A stretch of DNA of 64,000 bases, taken from assembly GCF_016862515.1 (NCBI RefSeq), contig NZ_BONC01000030.1:1-64000 (forward strand), written 5' to 3'. The number at the start of each line of letters is the position of its first letter. The stretch's first letter is position 1. Below are positions 45,635 through 54,821 of the stretch, in pieces. Position numbers and translations under genes: made by a program. The notes beneath the pieces are model-generated. The model was not told the origin of the DNA and ran no database searches. It worked only from the letters and a program-made list of their open reading frames with translations. This stretch comes from Asanoa iriomotensis (GTDB lineage: Bacteria; Actinomycetota; Actinomycetes; Mycobacteriales; Micromonosporaceae).

Positions 45635-46030
45635 TCAGCGGCGGGCTTCCAGCGGCAGGTCGGCGGCGCCGACGGTGAGGATCACCGAGTCGTCGTCGAC
45701 GTCGGCCACGTCGGTCAGCGCCGCGTAACACGTGCGCCTCGGCGGTGGTCCGGTGAGGACGATCCGCACGTAACCCTCACGCACCAGGCGCGCGGCCATC
45801 GCGCCGGGCACTCCCGGCAGGCTGTGCCGTGTCCAGCCGGGGATCATCGATTCGACGTCGCCCATGTCGCCGATGCGGCGGCCGTCGTCGGCGACCGCGA
45901 GCGGGTCCGGGCGGTGCAGGTCCCGGACGCGGCCGATTTTCGCGCCGGAGCGGTCGACAACGGTAAGACCGGGACGAAGCCGATGTGGTTGTTGGTCGGA
46001 GGTGTACCGGCCACTGCGGATGTCACTCAT
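45635..46030 (-). CDS. Small PRC-barrel-like protein
   Basis: This 131-residue protein starts MSDIRSGRYTSD with GGAGG just before the ATG at 46030; upstream residues to 46105 are not coding. The segment RPGLTVVDRSGAKIGRVRDL resembles the first two strands of a PRC-barrel domain (PRC and DUF2171-like proteins). A second half (VREGYVRIVLTGPP) may repeat the fold. Function unknown. It is convergent with the AlkD-like gene, with only four bases between stops. Confidence 0.55.
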   Translation of the reverse strand: MSDIRSGRYTSDQQPHRLRPGLTVVDRSGAKIGRVRDLHRPDPLAVADDGRRIGDMGDVESMIPGWTRHSLPGVPGAMAARLVREGYVRIVLTGPPPRRTCYAALTDVADVDDDSVILTVGAADLPLEARR

Positions 46031-46121
46031 CGCAGCCTCCGAGTCATGGGTGCATAACACAACCATTGCACGATTCACGGCACATCGCACGGCGCAGATG
46101 GGCACAAACCAGGCAAACGCG

Positions 46122-48497
46122 TCAGGAGGCGTACGCCTCGACCTCGTAGATGCGGGCCGCCCGATCGGTGGTGCTGGTCGGCGTGATGACGTTCAGGCGC
46201 AGGTAGCGGGTCCCGACCGGGCCGAAGGTGCTGGTCGTGACGTTGGCCGTGTTGCCGCGGACCTGGGCGACCGTCGTCCAGGTGACGCCGTCGACGCTGG
46301 TCTGGAGGTCGAAGTCGCGGGTGTTGAAGCCCGCGCTCTCACCGCCGGCGCCGGCGTGCCGGACGACGACGCGGCCGACGCTGGCGGTGGCCTGCAGGTC
46401 CACCCGCCACCATTTGGTCGTGCCCAGCGAGCACCACTTGTCCGCGTTGCCGCCGGTGGTCGTACCGTTGACGGCCTTCTCCGGTCCTTCGTTGGCCGCG
46501 CACTGGCTGTCGGCGGTCGCGGGCCGGCCCAACGCGAGGTTCGGCGGCGCCGTGCCGGTCAGCGCGAAGTCGTCGATGTCGAACAGGCCGCCGCCGCTGC
46601 CGGTGAAGACCAGGAATAGCGGACCTGACCCGGCCGACAGGGTCGTCGAGACCTCGGCGTAGACGCCGTAGCCGCCGGTGTTAGCCACCGGGACCGAGCC
46701 GAGCAGCGGACCCGTGGCCGAGCCCGACCGCACCTGGATGATGCCGCCCGCGCCGCCGGACGAGATCCGGGCCGAGAAGCCGGTCCGGCCGGCCACGTTG
46801 ACACCGGCGAAGCCGATCCAGTCCCCGTTGTCGATGTAGCCGACGCGGTTGCCGCCGCGCGCCGCCGCGTCCGCGACGATCTGCACGCCGGACTGCGACG
46901 TGAAGGACTCGGCCTCGACGCGGCCGGTGGGCGCGGTCGCCCACGGCACCTGCGGCGACCGGTAGAAGGTGATGCCCTGCGTGGTCCATCGTGGACCGAG
47001 CGCGCCCAGCCGCACCCGGAAGCCGTCCCAGTTGCGGGCGGACTGCGGTGACCAGGCCAGCTCGGCGATGGCCGGCATGCGCGGGAAGGCCATGAACTCG
47101 ATGTCGGCGAGCCGGGTCAGCGTCTCGCTCCACATCGGAGCTTCGACGCCGATGATCGCGCTCGCGGGCACGCCGGGTAGCAGCGTGCCGGGATCCCAGT
47201 CGTACGCGGTCCGCACCTCGATCAGGCCCGCCCAGCTCAGCCCGAGCGGCGTCTCGTTGGTGTACTTCATGTCCAGATAGGTCTTGTTGGCCGGCGACAG
47301 CAGCACCTTGTCGCCCTTGGCGACCGCGGCGCTCAGGTCCGCGTCGGAGGTCGTCGTGCCCCAGAACTGCGCGACCCGGTTGGGCGTGTGGTCGGCCTGG
47401 CCCAGCTGGTGCCAGCCGATCACGGTCTTGCCGGCGGTGCCGACGAACGGCTGCACGCGGTTCATGAACGTGCGGTAGTCGGCGTCCGACGTGCTGTGCG
47501 CCTCGTCGCCGCCGATGTGCAGGTACGGCCCGGGCGTGAGCGCGGCCAACTCGGTGAGCACCTGCCGCACGAACGTGTAGGTGATCTCCTTGCCGACGCA
47601 GAACGAGCTGAAACCGACCTCGATGCCGGTGTAGAGCGGCGGTGCGACGTTGTCGCAGTTGAGCTCGGCGTACGAGGCCAGCGCGGCGTTGGTGTGCCCC
47701 GGCATGTCGATCTCGGGCACGACCGTGACGTGCCGGGCGGCGGCGTACGCGACCAGGTCCGTGTACTGCGCCTTGGTGTAGTAGCCGCCGGGCCCACCGC
47801 CGACCTGGGTGCTGCCGCCGTAGGTGGCCAGCCGCGGCCACGCGTCGATGACGATCCGCCAGCCCTGGTCGTCCGACAGGTGGAGATGCAGCGTATTGAT
47901 CTTGTACTGGCTGATCTCGTCGATGTACCGCTTGACCACGTCCACGCCGAAGAAGTGCCGGGACACGTCGAGCATCGCGCCGCGGTACGCGTACCGCGGC
48001 CGGTCGACGATCCGTCCACCCGCGACCTCCCATGGTCCGGGTTGGACGGTCCGGGCCTCGACGGCGGCCGGCAGCAACTGCCGCAGGGTCTGCACGCCGT
48101 AGAACAGGCCGGCGGCGGTCTGCGCCCGGACGGTGATCGCGGCCGAGGTCACGTCGAGTTGGTAGCCCTCGGCGCCGACGCTCGGATCGGCTCCGGAGAG
48201 CAGCAGCGCGATCCCGCTCGTCGGTGTGCCGGTGCTGGTGCTGACCGGCAGCGCGTACCCGGTGGACGGTCGCAGGATGCCGGCCAGATAGGTCCCGACG
48301 TCGACGGCGGCCGGCGCGGTCTGGATGGTGGCGCCCGCTGGAAGCGTGTAAACGGCTGCGGTTGGCGCGACGGATGCCGGCGCCGGCACCACGCTCGACA
48401 GGCTCACCACGGCGGCACTCGCCGGAGTGGATCCGACCGGAACGAGCGCGGCGGCAACGACCACGGCGGCGGCAGACAGGGCGGCACGACGGCGCAT
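46122..48497 (-). CDS. Secreted GH20 beta-N-acetylhexosaminidase with two carbohydrate-binding modules
   Basis: This 791-residue enzyme should release terminal GlcNAc or GalNAc from chitin oligomers or glycans. A Sec signal (ALSAAAVVVAAALVPV to ASA) is followed by a GH20b domain (about 35-160). The catalytic barrel comes next, with the Asp-Glu pair in HIGGDEAHSTSD (about 329). A CBM6-like module begins VEAESFTSQSGVQ (about 526), and a discoidin-like F5/8C module begins LALGRPATADSQCAANEGPE (about 652). GGAGGA precedes ATG 48497. A palindromic operator lies 14 bases upstream of the start, so it is probably induced by chitin sugars. Confidence 0.9.
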   Translation of the reverse strand: MRRRAALSAAAVVVAAALVPVGSTPASAAVVSLSSVVPAPASVAPTAAVYTLPAGATIQTAPAAVDVGTYLAGILRPSTGYALPVSTSTGTPTSGIALLLSGADPSVGAEGYQLDVTSAAITVRAQTAAGLFYGVQTLRQLLPAAVEARTVQPGPWEVAGGRIVDRPRYAYRGAMLDVSRHFFGVDVVKRYIDEISQYKINTLHLHLSDDQGWRIVIDAWPRLATYGGSTQVGGGPGGYYTKAQYTDLVAYAAARHVTVVPEIDMPGHTNAALASYAELNCDNVAPPLYTGIEVGFSSFCVGKEITYTFVRQVLTELAALTPGPYLHIGGDEAHSTSDADYRTFMNRVQPFVGTAGKTVIGWHQLGQADHTPNRVAQFWGTTTSDADLSAAVAKGDKVLLSPANKTYLDMKYTNETPLGLSWAGLIEVRTAYDWDPGTLLPGVPASAIIGVEAPMWSETLTRLADIEFMAFPRMPAIAELAWSPQSARNWDGFRVRLGALGPRWTTQGITFYRSPQVPWATAPTGRVEAESFTSQSGVQIVADAAARGGNRVGYIDNGDWIGFAGVNVAGRTGFSARISSGGAGGIIQVRSGSATGPLLGSVPVANTGGYGVYAEVSTTLSAGSGPLFLVFTGSGGGLFDIDDFALTGTAPPNLALGRPATADSQCAANEGPEKAVNGTTTGGNADKWCSLGTTKWWRVDLQATASVGRVVVRHAGAGGESAGFNTRDFDLQTSVDGVTWTTVAQVRGNTANVTTSTFGPVGTRYLRLNVITPTSTTDRAARIYEVEAYAS

Positions 48498-48510
48498 GAC
48501 GTCCTCCAGC

Positions 48511-48527
48511 GAAACAGTAAAGTTTCC
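48511..48527. promoter_or_regulatory. Operator upstream of the GH20 gene
   Basis: GAAACAGTAAAGTTTCC contains the inverted repeat GAAAC-N6-GTTTC. It resembles the GGAAASTTTCC-type sites that precede secreted glycosidases in actinomycetes and are read by ROK-family repressors. No regulator gene is adjacent. Confidence 0.5.
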
Positions 48528-48622
48528 TGCGAGTTTGACGGCAGGCTATGTCTCGCCGGCAGTGGTGTCAAGAAACGGTCTCCGTCCAGGTCGGTGTTCC
48601 GCTCAAGATAGCGTTGCGGACC

Positions 48623-49570
48623 ATGCGAGCCGTGCAGTGCGACCGCTTCGGCGGCCCCGAGGTCCTTCAGCTGGTCGACGTGCCCGCGCCGGTGGCGGGC
48701 GACGGCCAGCTCCTGGTCGACGTCAGCGCCGCCGGCGTGAACTTCGCCGACACGAGCCGGATCGCCGGCACCTACGGGCCGGCGCTGTTGCCGTTCATCC
48801 CGGGCACGGAGGTCGTCGGCCGGGTTGCTGACGGGCGCCGGGTGCTGTCCACGGTGTTCGGTGGCGGCGGTTTCGCCGAGCAGGCGGTGGTCGACGCGGC
48901 TAACGCCGTGACCGTGCTCGACGAGGTCGGCGATGCCGAGGCGCTGGCCCTGCTGGTGCAGGGCCTGACCGCCTGGCACGTGCTGCACACCTGCGCCCGG
49001 ATCCGGCCCGGCGAGACCGTGGTCGTCAACGCGGCGGCCGGCGGCGTCGGCACGCTCGCCGTGCAGCTCGTCCGGCACTTCGGCGCCGGCCGGGTCATCG
49101 CGACGGCCTCGACGCAGGCCAAGCGCGACCTGGCCCGCACCCTCGGCGCGGACGCCGCGGTCGCCGGCGACGCGGACGGCTACGGGCAGCGGGTGCTCGA
49201 CGCCAACGACGGCCGGCCGGTGGACATCGTGCTCGACTCGATCGGCGGCCGGGTCTTCACGGCGGGCCTGGGCATCCTGGCCCAGTTCGGCCGCATGGTC
49301 ACCTTCGGCAACGCCTCCCGCGAAGGCGTGCCGGCGGTCGACCCCGACGCGCTCGCGGATCGCAACGCCGGCGTGACAAGCTTCTGGCTGCGCCCGGCCC
49401 TGACCGTTCCCGGCACGTACGCGGAACCCCTGACCGAGATGTTCGGCCTGGTCGCCACCGGGGCGCTCAAGCCGCTGGTCGCCGCCGCCTATCCGCTCGA
49501 GGACGCCGCCCGCGCGTTCACGGACATCCTCGCCCGCCGCACCACCGGGAAGGTGACGCTGCGCCCCTAG
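48623..49570 (+). CDS. Quinone oxidoreductase-like MDR enzyme
   Basis: This 315-residue protein is a zinc-free medium-chain dehydrogenase/reductase. It begins [20 protein letters not shown] and has the NADPH-binding Rossmann motif [18 protein letters not shown] at about 135-152. The catalytic-zinc Cys and His residues of alcohol dehydrogenases are absent. It should reduce quinones or enones with NADPH. ATG 48623 has no ribosome site; a TAGCGT eight bases upstream could be the -10 box of a leaderless transcript. Its stop overlaps that of the convergent HIT gene by four bases. Confidence 0.85.
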   Translation: MRAVQCDRFGGPEVLQLVDVPAPVAGDGQLLVDVSAAGVNFADTSRIAGTYGPALLPFIPGTEVVGRVADGRRVLSTVFGGGGFAEQAVVDAANAVTVLDEVGDAEALALLVQGLTAWHVLHTCARIRPGETVVVNAAAGGVGTLAVQLVRHFGAGRVIATASTQAKRDLARTLGADAAVAGDADGYGQRVLDANDGRPVDIVLDSIGGRVFTAGLGILAQFGRMVTFGNASREGVPAVDPDALADRNAGVTSFWLRPALTVPGTYAEPLTEMFGLVATGALKPLVAAAYPLEDAARAFTDILARRTTGKVTLRP

Positions 49571-49974
49571 GCCAGGGCGGCGACGATCTTCTGCTGTGCG
49601 GCGTCGAGCTCGGCGGCCGGCACGTCGTGGCGGACGTTGGCGAAGTTGAAGTCGATCATGCCGCGGGCCGGGAACACGTGCACGTGGGCGTGCGGCACCT
49701 CGAACCCGGCGATGACCAGGCCGGCCCGCGGCGCGTCGAAGGCCGTGCGGACCGCGCCGCCGATCCGGGCGGCGACCGCCATCACGCGGCCCCACAGCGC
49801 CGGGTCGAGCGTGGTCCAGTCGTCGACCTCGGCGCGCGGCACCACCAGCGTGTGGCCGGTCGTGAGCGGCGCGATGCTGAGGAACGCGACCACCTCGTCG
49901 TCGCGGTGGACGAAGCGGCCCGGCAGCTCGCCGGCGATGATCCTGCTGAAGACCGTGGTCATGACAGGCATCAT
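49567..49974 (-). CDS. HIT-family nucleotide hydrolase
   Basis: This 135-residue protein carries the histidine triad [12 protein letters not shown] (about 97-108) and the family's [13 protein letters not shown] strand. It should hydrolyse nucleotide phosphoramidates or dinucleotides such as Ap4A. Starts at 49974, 49971 and 49962 are all possible. The first two overlap the stop of the SRPBCC gene (ATGATG), suggesting translational coupling. Confidence 0.85.
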   Translation of the reverse strand: MMPVMTTVFSRIIAGELPGRFVHRDDEVVAFLSIAPLTTGHTLVVPRAEVDDWTTLDPALWGRVMAVAARIGGAVRTAFDAPRAGLVIAGFEVPHAHVHVFPARGMIDFNFANVRHDVPAAELDAAQQKIVAALA

Positions 49975-50363
49975 TCCAAAAGCGACTTGAGGGTACGCAG
50001 GTCGGCCAGCACCGTGGCGGCGTCGGTCTCGAACGCCTCGCGGCTCGTGCCCTCACGGCGGAACACGGTGAACACGACCTCGCTGCCGTCGCCGTTGGCG
50101 TACACCCGCAGCGGGTTGTAGAAGGTCTCACCCGACGGGAACGTCACGTCGTGGTCGAGAATCCCGAACGCGTTGTGCGGCGCGAAGGTGATCTCCACCT
50201 GACCGCCCGGGGTCTCGCCGAGCCACCGCCCGCCGACCTGCTCGATCGCGCCGGTCAGCCCGGCGGCCCAGCGCGGGAGGTTGGCCGGGTCGGCGGCGAA
50301 CGCGTAGACCTCCGCCGGCGGCCGCGCGATGGTGACACTCACGTGCAGCGACTCGTAGATCAC
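49971..50363 (-). CDS. SRPBCC (START-like) lipid-binding-fold protein
   Basis: This 130-residue protein fits the polyketide cyclase/dehydrase-like SRPBCC fold. The N-terminal strand and helix are [20 protein letters not shown], followed by LPRWAAGL and the late helix [20 protein letters not shown]. It probably binds a hydrophobic ligand; no substrate can be named. GTG 50363 starts it, and it is co-transcribed with the HIT gene. Confidence 0.8.
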   Translation of the reverse strand: MIYESLHVSVTIARPPAEVYAFAADPANLPRWAAGLTGAIEQVGGRWLGETPGGQVEITFAPHNAFGILDHDVTFPSGETFYNPLRVYANGDGSEVVFTVFRREGTSREAFETDAATVLADLRTLKSLLE

Positions 50364-50394
50364 CCGTCAGTCGTACCACGCCTGCTGTTTCCCT

Positions 50395-51033
50395 GTGGCG
50401 GCTAACCTCCGCGCGGTGCGGGGTGTCGAGTTCGTGGTGCTGTTCTTCGGAGCCGTCGGGGCGTACGCGTGGCTGGGCAGTCCCGGCAGCCCCATCCCGG
50501 TGCTGCTGGCGCTCGGCGCGCTGGCGTTCTGGTACCTGCGCACCCGCCCCGACGTCGACCGGCGCGACCTGTGGCGCGCGTCGGCGCTGCGCCCGGCCCT
50601 GCGGCCTGTCCTGCTGACCTGGGCGGTCGCCGCGGTGGTCGGCATCGCGGTCGTCGCGGTCTTCATGCCCGACAGCCTGTTCGCCCTGCCCCGCCAGTCG
50701 CCCTGGCTGTGGCTGGCCGTGGCGGTGTTCTACCCGCTGCTGTCGGTCTATCCGCAGGAGGTGCTGTTCCGGGGGTTCCTGCTGCACCGGTACGCGCCGG
50801 TGTTCGGCACCGGGCGGGCGGCGGCTCTCGCCAGTGCGGCCGCGTTCGGCTTCGCGCACGTCATCTTCGGCAACGTCTGGTCGGTGCTGCTCACGCTGGC
50901 CGGCGGGTGGCTGTTCGCCCGCCGCTACCAGCAGACACGGTCACTGCTGGTGGCGTCGGTGGAGCACAGCCTCTACGGTGTGCTCGCCTTCACCATCGGC
51001 CTCGGCGACCTCTTCTATCACGGCGCCACCTGA
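50395..51033 (+). CDS. CPBP-family intramembrane metalloprotease
   Basis: This 212-residue protein has six or more hydrophobic segments and the CPBP (Abi/Rce1-type) motifs: QEVLFRGFLLHRY in place of the usual EExxxR, then FGFAHVIFGN and the third site SVEHSLYGVL. The first Glu of the EE pair is Gln here, which is tolerated in some members. These enzymes cut prenylated or membrane peptides, and some give bacteriocin self-immunity. The start is uncertain: GTG 50395 or GTG 50416. Its 3' end overlaps the convergent DUF2277 gene by 16 bases. Confidence 0.8.
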   Translation: MAANLRAVRGVEFVVLFFGAVGAYAWLGSPGSPIPVLLALGALAFWYLRTRPDVDRRDLWRASALRPALRPVLLTWAVAAVVGIAVVAVFMPDSLFALPRQSPWLWLAVAVFYPLLSVYPQEVLFRGFLLHRYAPVFGTGRAAALASAAAFGFAHVIFGNVWSVLLTLAGGWLFARRYQQTRSLLVASVEHSLYGVLAFTIGLGDLFYHGAT

Positions 51034-51314
51034 GCGGCGGCGGGCCGCGGCCCGTAACGCTCGGCGGCCCGGGCACGCGCCTTGGCGGCCTCGGTCTCGC
51101 GGTCACGCGGCGGCGCCTTGATCACGAGCGTCTCGAGCAGCGCGCGGGTGGCCTCGGTGACCGCTTTGACGGCTTCGTCGAACGCCTCCTGGTTGGCCGT
51201 CGACGGCTTGGTCGTGCCGCTGACCTTGCGCACGTACTGCAACGCGGCGGACTCGATCTCGTCCTCGGTGGCGGGCGGCTCGAAGTTGCTCAGCACCCGG
51301 ATGTTCCTACACAT
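51018..51314 (-). CDS. DUF2277 protein
   Basis: This 98-residue protein begins MCRNIRVLSNFEPPATEDEI, the hallmark start of DUF2277, and continues with helices including SAALQYVRKVSGTTKPS. Function unknown; relatives are small, cytoplasmic and common in actinobacteria. It overlaps the 3' end of the CPBP protease gene on the other strand. Confidence 0.85.
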   Translation of the reverse strand: MCRNIRVLSNFEPPATEDEIESAALQYVRKVSGTTKPSTANQEAFDEAVKAVTEATRALLETLVIKAPPRDRETEAAKARARAAERYGPRPAAAQVAP

Positions 51315-51434
51315 CCGCCCAGCATGTCATCGTCGCGCGGCCGGTCGCCACCATTCCCTTTCCGGGCGGCATCGGTGATCCTCTATGTAGCGCCGCTCAC
51401 CGTCCCGGACGGCTCATGACGAGAGGAACGCGCC

Positions 51435-52514
51435 ATGTTGAGGAGACTGGCCGGGCTGTGTCTGGCCCTCGTGGTGCTGGTGTTTCCCACGCCGGCATAC
51501 GCGGAGTCCAACGGCGGCGTGCGGGTGATGCCGCTGGGTGACTCGATCACCGACGGCTACAACGTGCCCGGCGGCTACCGGATCAACCTGTGGCAGCGGC
51601 TGGCCGGCGGCGGCTACGCGGTCGACTTCGTGGGCTCCGGCTTCAACGGCCCGGCGAGCCTCGGCGACCACGACCACGAGGGCCACTCGGGTTGGCGCAT
51701 CGACCAGATCGACGCGAACGTGGTGGCGTGGCTACGCGCGTACACGCCGCGCACGGTCCTCCTGCACATCGGCACGAACGACCTGAACCAGAACTACGAC
51801 ATCGCCAACGCGCCGGCGCGCCTGTCGGCGCTGATCGACAAGATCCGGGCGACGGCGCCCGACGTCGAGCTGTTCGTCGCGCAGATCACCCCGGAGACCG
51901 ATGCCACCTTGGCAGCACGGGTACGCGCGTACAACGCGGCGATCCCCGGCATCGTCGCCGGCAAAGGCGCGCGAACGCACCTGGTCGACCTGCACTCGCC
52001 GCTCACGACGGCCGACCTGGCCGATGGCGTGCACCCGAACCAGGCGGGCTACGACAAGATGGCCGCGGTCTGGTACTCGGCCCTGCGCGCGGTGCCGGCG
52101 AGCCTCCAGGTGGGTCCGCCGGTGGGCACGGCGGTCTCGCTGGTCAACCCGCAGTCCTCGCGCTGCATGGACGTCTCGGGCGTGTCGACCACGCCGGGCG
52201 CTCAGGTGCACATCTGGGACTGCCACAACGGTGTGAACCAGAAATGGACGCGGACGGCCGCGAACGAGCTGCGGGTCTACGGAAACCGGTGCCTGGACGT
52301 CGCGGGCTCGGGCACGGCCAACGGCACGAAGATCCAGATCTGGGACTGCAACGGTACGGGGGCGCAGAAGTTCAGCTTCCAACCCAACGGCTCGATCGTG
52401 GTGCCGGCCTCGGGCAAATGCCTGGACGTGACGGCCAGCGGCACCGCCAACGGCACGAAGGTCCAGCTCTACACCTGCAACGCCACGGGCGCCCAACGCT
52501 GGACGACAGCCTGA
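51435..52514 (+). CDS. Secreted SGNH/GDSL hydrolase with ricin-type lectin domain
   Basis: This 359-residue protein has a Sec signal (LAGLCLALVVLVFPTPAYA) and an SGNH esterase domain (about 28-215). The catalytic Ser is in MPLGDSITDGYNVPGG, the oxyanion Asn in HIGTNDLNQNYD, and the Asp/His pair in LADGVHPNQAGYDKMA. A ricin B-type beta-trefoil (about 230-359) follows, with repeated CLDV and QIWDCN or QLYTCN strands. It probably removes acetyl or other esters from plant or fungal polysaccharides. GAGAGGAA precedes the ATG. Confidence 0.9.
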   Translation: MLRRLAGLCLALVVLVFPTPAYAESNGGVRVMPLGDSITDGYNVPGGYRINLWQRLAGGGYAVDFVGSGFNGPASLGDHDHEGHSGWRIDQIDANVVAWLRAYTPRTVLLHIGTNDLNQNYDIANAPARLSALIDKIRATAPDVELFVAQITPETDATLAARVRAYNAAIPGIVAGKGARTHLVDLHSPLTTADLADGVHPNQAGYDKMAAVWYSALRAVPASLQVGPPVGTAVSLVNPQSSRCMDVSGVSTTPGAQVHIWDCHNGVNQKWTRTAANELRVYGNRCLDVAGSGTANGTKIQIWDCNGTGAQKFSFQPNGSIVVPASGKCLDVTASGTANGTKVQLYTCNATGAQRWTTA

Positions 52515-52517
52515 CCG

Positions 52518-52547
52518 CCCCGGTCGACCTCGTCGAGTCGACCGGGG
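52518..52547. terminator. Hairpin terminator
   Basis: An 11-base perfect stem (CCCCGGTCGAC / GTCGACCGGGG) with an 8-base loop lies four bases after the SGNH hydrolase stop. It could also serve the convergent small gene ending at 52560. Confidence 0.75.
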
Positions 52548-52559
52548 TGGCGCGACGAC

Positions 52560-52655
52560 TCAGTTCGAGTTGATGATCAAGGGAGCGCCGACGGTCAGGA
52601 GCAACGTCGCCAATGCGGCGAGCGTCAGCACCGCATTCTTCACTGGCTTAGTCAT
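52560..52655 (-). CDS. Small membrane or signal-like peptide, 31 residues
   Basis: A 31-residue open frame starts at ATG 52655 behind a perfect AAGGAGGTG. It has a positive N-terminus (MTKPVKNA), one hydrophobic segment (VLTLAALATLLLTVGAPLII) and ends NSN. Its start overlaps the last eight bases of the upstream DUF5317-like gene, so it is translationally coupled to it. It could be a single-span membrane peptide or a signal-like pheromone. I know no family for it. Confidence 0.6.
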   Translation of the reverse strand: MTKPVKNAVLTLAALATLLLTVGAPLIINSN

Positions 52656-53298
52656 GTGACTTTTCACCTCCTTCTGATAGGGAATTGGTCGGGCCACCAC
52701 GTGCCGTTGCCGTCACCGTCGCCTTCGGCCCTTGCCGAGCCGTGGCCGTCATCATGACCGCGATCAGCGCAGCGACACCTGCGGCGATCAGAAGGTCACC
52801 GGCGCTCACTACCTTGTGGATCGGCGGCACGGCAATGACATCACCAAGGTGCGCCACGAAGGTGTTCGCGTCAGCCGGAGCGTTTTTGCGGGTTTCCACG
52901 CCGACCGGTAGCCCGGCCAGAACCGCCGCCTCCGGGTCGTACGGCATCCGCCCGTTGTTCAATGCGATAGCGATGGCATTCAGCGCGCCGCCCACGAAGA
53001 TCATCGCCACGGCGATTCGAGCGGCAAGACCTCGCCCACGCAGGTTCAGCACCAACCAGATCGCAACGGGCCCGAATACCACCGCAAGCATGGGCACGTG
53101 CAGCCCGTCTTCGACGAACCTCGCAAAAGGCTCAACAAACAGTTGCACGACCTGCACCACTGCGGCGATCCACAACAGCCAGGGGGCGCGGAGTCGCACT
53201 GCACCCAGATTCGCGAGCCGCCCGCCGAACGCATATCCCCCCGCCACGCCAGCGACCAAGGGCGCAACCAGGAGGAGAGCGGTGTACACCACCGCCAC
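52648..53298 (-). CDS. DUF5317-like membrane protein
   Basis: This 216-residue protein has about five transmembrane segments. Recognisable text is GGYAFGGRLANLGAVRLRAP near the N-terminus, ALNAIAIALNNGRMPYDPEA in the middle, and TFVAHLGDVIAVPPIHKVVS before the last helix. This resembles the DUF5317 family of actinobacterial membrane proteins with unknown function. The C-terminal 35 residues are polar. It overlaps the 31-residue peptide gene downstream, a unit that may be conserved. Confidence 0.65.
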   Translation of the reverse strand: MAVVYTALLLVAPLVAGVAGGYAFGGRLANLGAVRLRAPWLLWIAAVVQVVQLFVEPFARFVEDGLHVPMLAVVFGPVAIWLVLNLRGRGLAARIAVAMIFVGGALNAIAIALNNGRMPYDPEAAVLAGLPVGVETRKNAPADANTFVAHLGDVIAVPPIHKVVSAGDLLIAAGVAALIAVMMTATARQGPKATVTATARGGPTNSLSEGGEKSHD

Positions 53299-53772
53299 AC
53301 CTTAGTGGCCGAGATATCCGCGGGGGCTGCCGTGTGGACACTATGGACATACCGGCCGGCTTCGGTGTCTGCCGGTTCCTAAACTTCGGTGCCATAGACG
53401 GCATCGGATGGCACTGCGCGTTGGTGCGCTGGAGTTCGGGGTCGCTCGACACCACTGCCAGGCGGATAGCCCCTCGCCGACGCCACCGGGTCAGGTGCCT
53501 CTGCCGACCAGGCGTTCGTACAGGCGCCGCGCGGTCGGGTTTTCGATCCCGACGCCCCGCGACGCCACACCGGAGAACCCCTAGCCTGGCCCTGATCGAT
53601 TGTGTCCGAGGACCGACACCGGGCAGGAGGATCGCGTCGTCGCATCCGGCGAGGGCGTACTCGCGTTCCGCACTTGCCCTGGTCTTGCCCCGCCACCTGC
53701 GTCGCGCACCCGGTGGGGCACCGTCGGCATCACCGCCGGTGCCCGCGGGTAGCGCGTGACCTCAGGCCGGGC
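53299..53772. other. Gap without recognisable gene
   Basis: About 470 bases between the DUF5317-like gene and the 3' end of the secreted 176-residue protein gene. Short frames on both strands lack ribosome sites, family matches and plausible amino-acid composition. Confidence 0.5.
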
Positions 53773-54303
53773 TCAGCACCGTGCCCAGGACGTCCATCCC
53801 CAACGGTTGGCGCGCGAGCAGTAGAACCAGCCGTCGGTTCCCACCACCCGCAGGGTCGGCTCGGCGGCGGAGAGCGGGAAATCGGCACCGAATCGCCCGG
53901 TGCCCCCGCCGGGGAAGCTCTCCCATCCGGTCCACGTCCCGGACCCCACGGCCGTCTGCGTGGTGTAGTAGATGTTGTTCGACGCCGTCGTGCCGATCAC
54001 GATCGTCTGCTTGATGCCGACGCTGTCGTAGTTGACGTCCACGACGTACGTTCCGTAACGGTATTTGCCGTATCGGTTGGGCGTGGTCTTGTCACCGCGG
54101 CCGATGGTGCATCCGGTCGACACTGTGCAGGCGGGGGCCAGGACCCGCATCGTCACGCCGAAACCGTCGATCCACCACGACTTCTCGGACAACACCTGGT
54201 CCAAGTTGGCGGACGGGTTGGCGGAGGCGGGGCTTGGAGCGGCAAGGAACGCGAGCCCAAGGACGACGGTCAGGAAGCCGGCGATGGAACGTCGAACCCT
54301 CAT
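53773..54303 (-). CDS. Small secreted protein of unknown function
   Basis: This 176-residue protein has a Sec signal (SIAGFLTVVLGLAFLAAPSP to ASA). The mature part is rich in Gly, Thr, Tyr and Trp, with beta-like text such as RYGTYVVDVNYDSVGIKQTI and GTWTGWESFPGGGTGRFGAD. It has four Cys that can form two disulfides. GGAG lies before the ATG. I do not recognise the family. The Trp/Gly pattern hints at a lectin or cell-wall-binding fold, but this is weak. Confidence 0.65.
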   Translation of the reverse strand: MRVRRSIAGFLTVVLGLAFLAAPSPASANPSANLDQVLSEKSWWIDGFGVTMRVLAPACTVSTGCTIGRGDKTTPNRYGKYRYGTYVVDVNYDSVGIKQTIVIGTTASNNIYYTTQTAVGSGTWTGWESFPGGGTGRFGADFPLSAAEPTLRVVGTDGWFYCSRANRWGWTSWARC

Positions 54304-54411
54304 AGATCTCCTTGTGTCGAGGAAAATGATCTATGAGCGTACGAATCGTGTGTTGGATTCCCGTTGGCCCAGGGGTAGCGGCCACACGTCAACGGCTGGC
54401 GTGTGAGTTGC

Positions 54412-54606
54412 TTACTGTTCCGGTGTCTTGCGTAGCCAGAGCCGCACCGCCGCCAGGACGCACACCGCCGCGACAACGGTGATGCCCGACTTCGCCGAAT
54501 CGGAAAGATTATCCAGGTGGGTGGAGCCACGCGAAAGGGCGACCGCCGCGAGCGCGAACACCAGCAGGAGGACGGCAAGGCTACGCCGCAGAATCATGGC
54601 CGCCAT
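54412..54606 (-). CDS. Small two-span membrane protein
   Basis: This 64-residue protein has two hydrophobic helices (residues 8-23 and 41-56) with Arg-rich ends (LRRSLAVLLLVFALAAVALS, then SGITVVAAVCVLAAVRLWLR). Starts at 54606 and 54597 are both possible and no strong ribosome site is seen. Function unknown; its neighbours give no clue. Confidence 0.45.
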   Translation of the reverse strand: MAAMILRRSLAVLLLVFALAAVALSRGSTHLDNLSDSAKSGITVVAAVCVLAAVRLWLRKTPEQ

Positions 54607-54821
54607 TGAAGCACGACGGTGACATCCCGGCCGCGGGCAGCTCGCGCTCGCCCTGCCGAGGGCGGTGCCGTTCGGCCTCGCCGACATAACGCAGCGGTGC
54701 GGTTGCCGGGCTTGGACGACGTCCTTCCCCGATCTGCGCTGACGAGCATCTTTTGTGTCGTACCTGTGGGATAGCTTCCCTGAGTCCGTCCGGAACCGTC
54801 GGCGCACAGGAAGGTGGCAGC

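Noticed and set aside
53379-53696. A 105-codon minus-strand frame in the gap after the DUF5317-like gene
   Set aside because: Composition is typical of non-coding high-GC DNA; no start signal or homology pattern.
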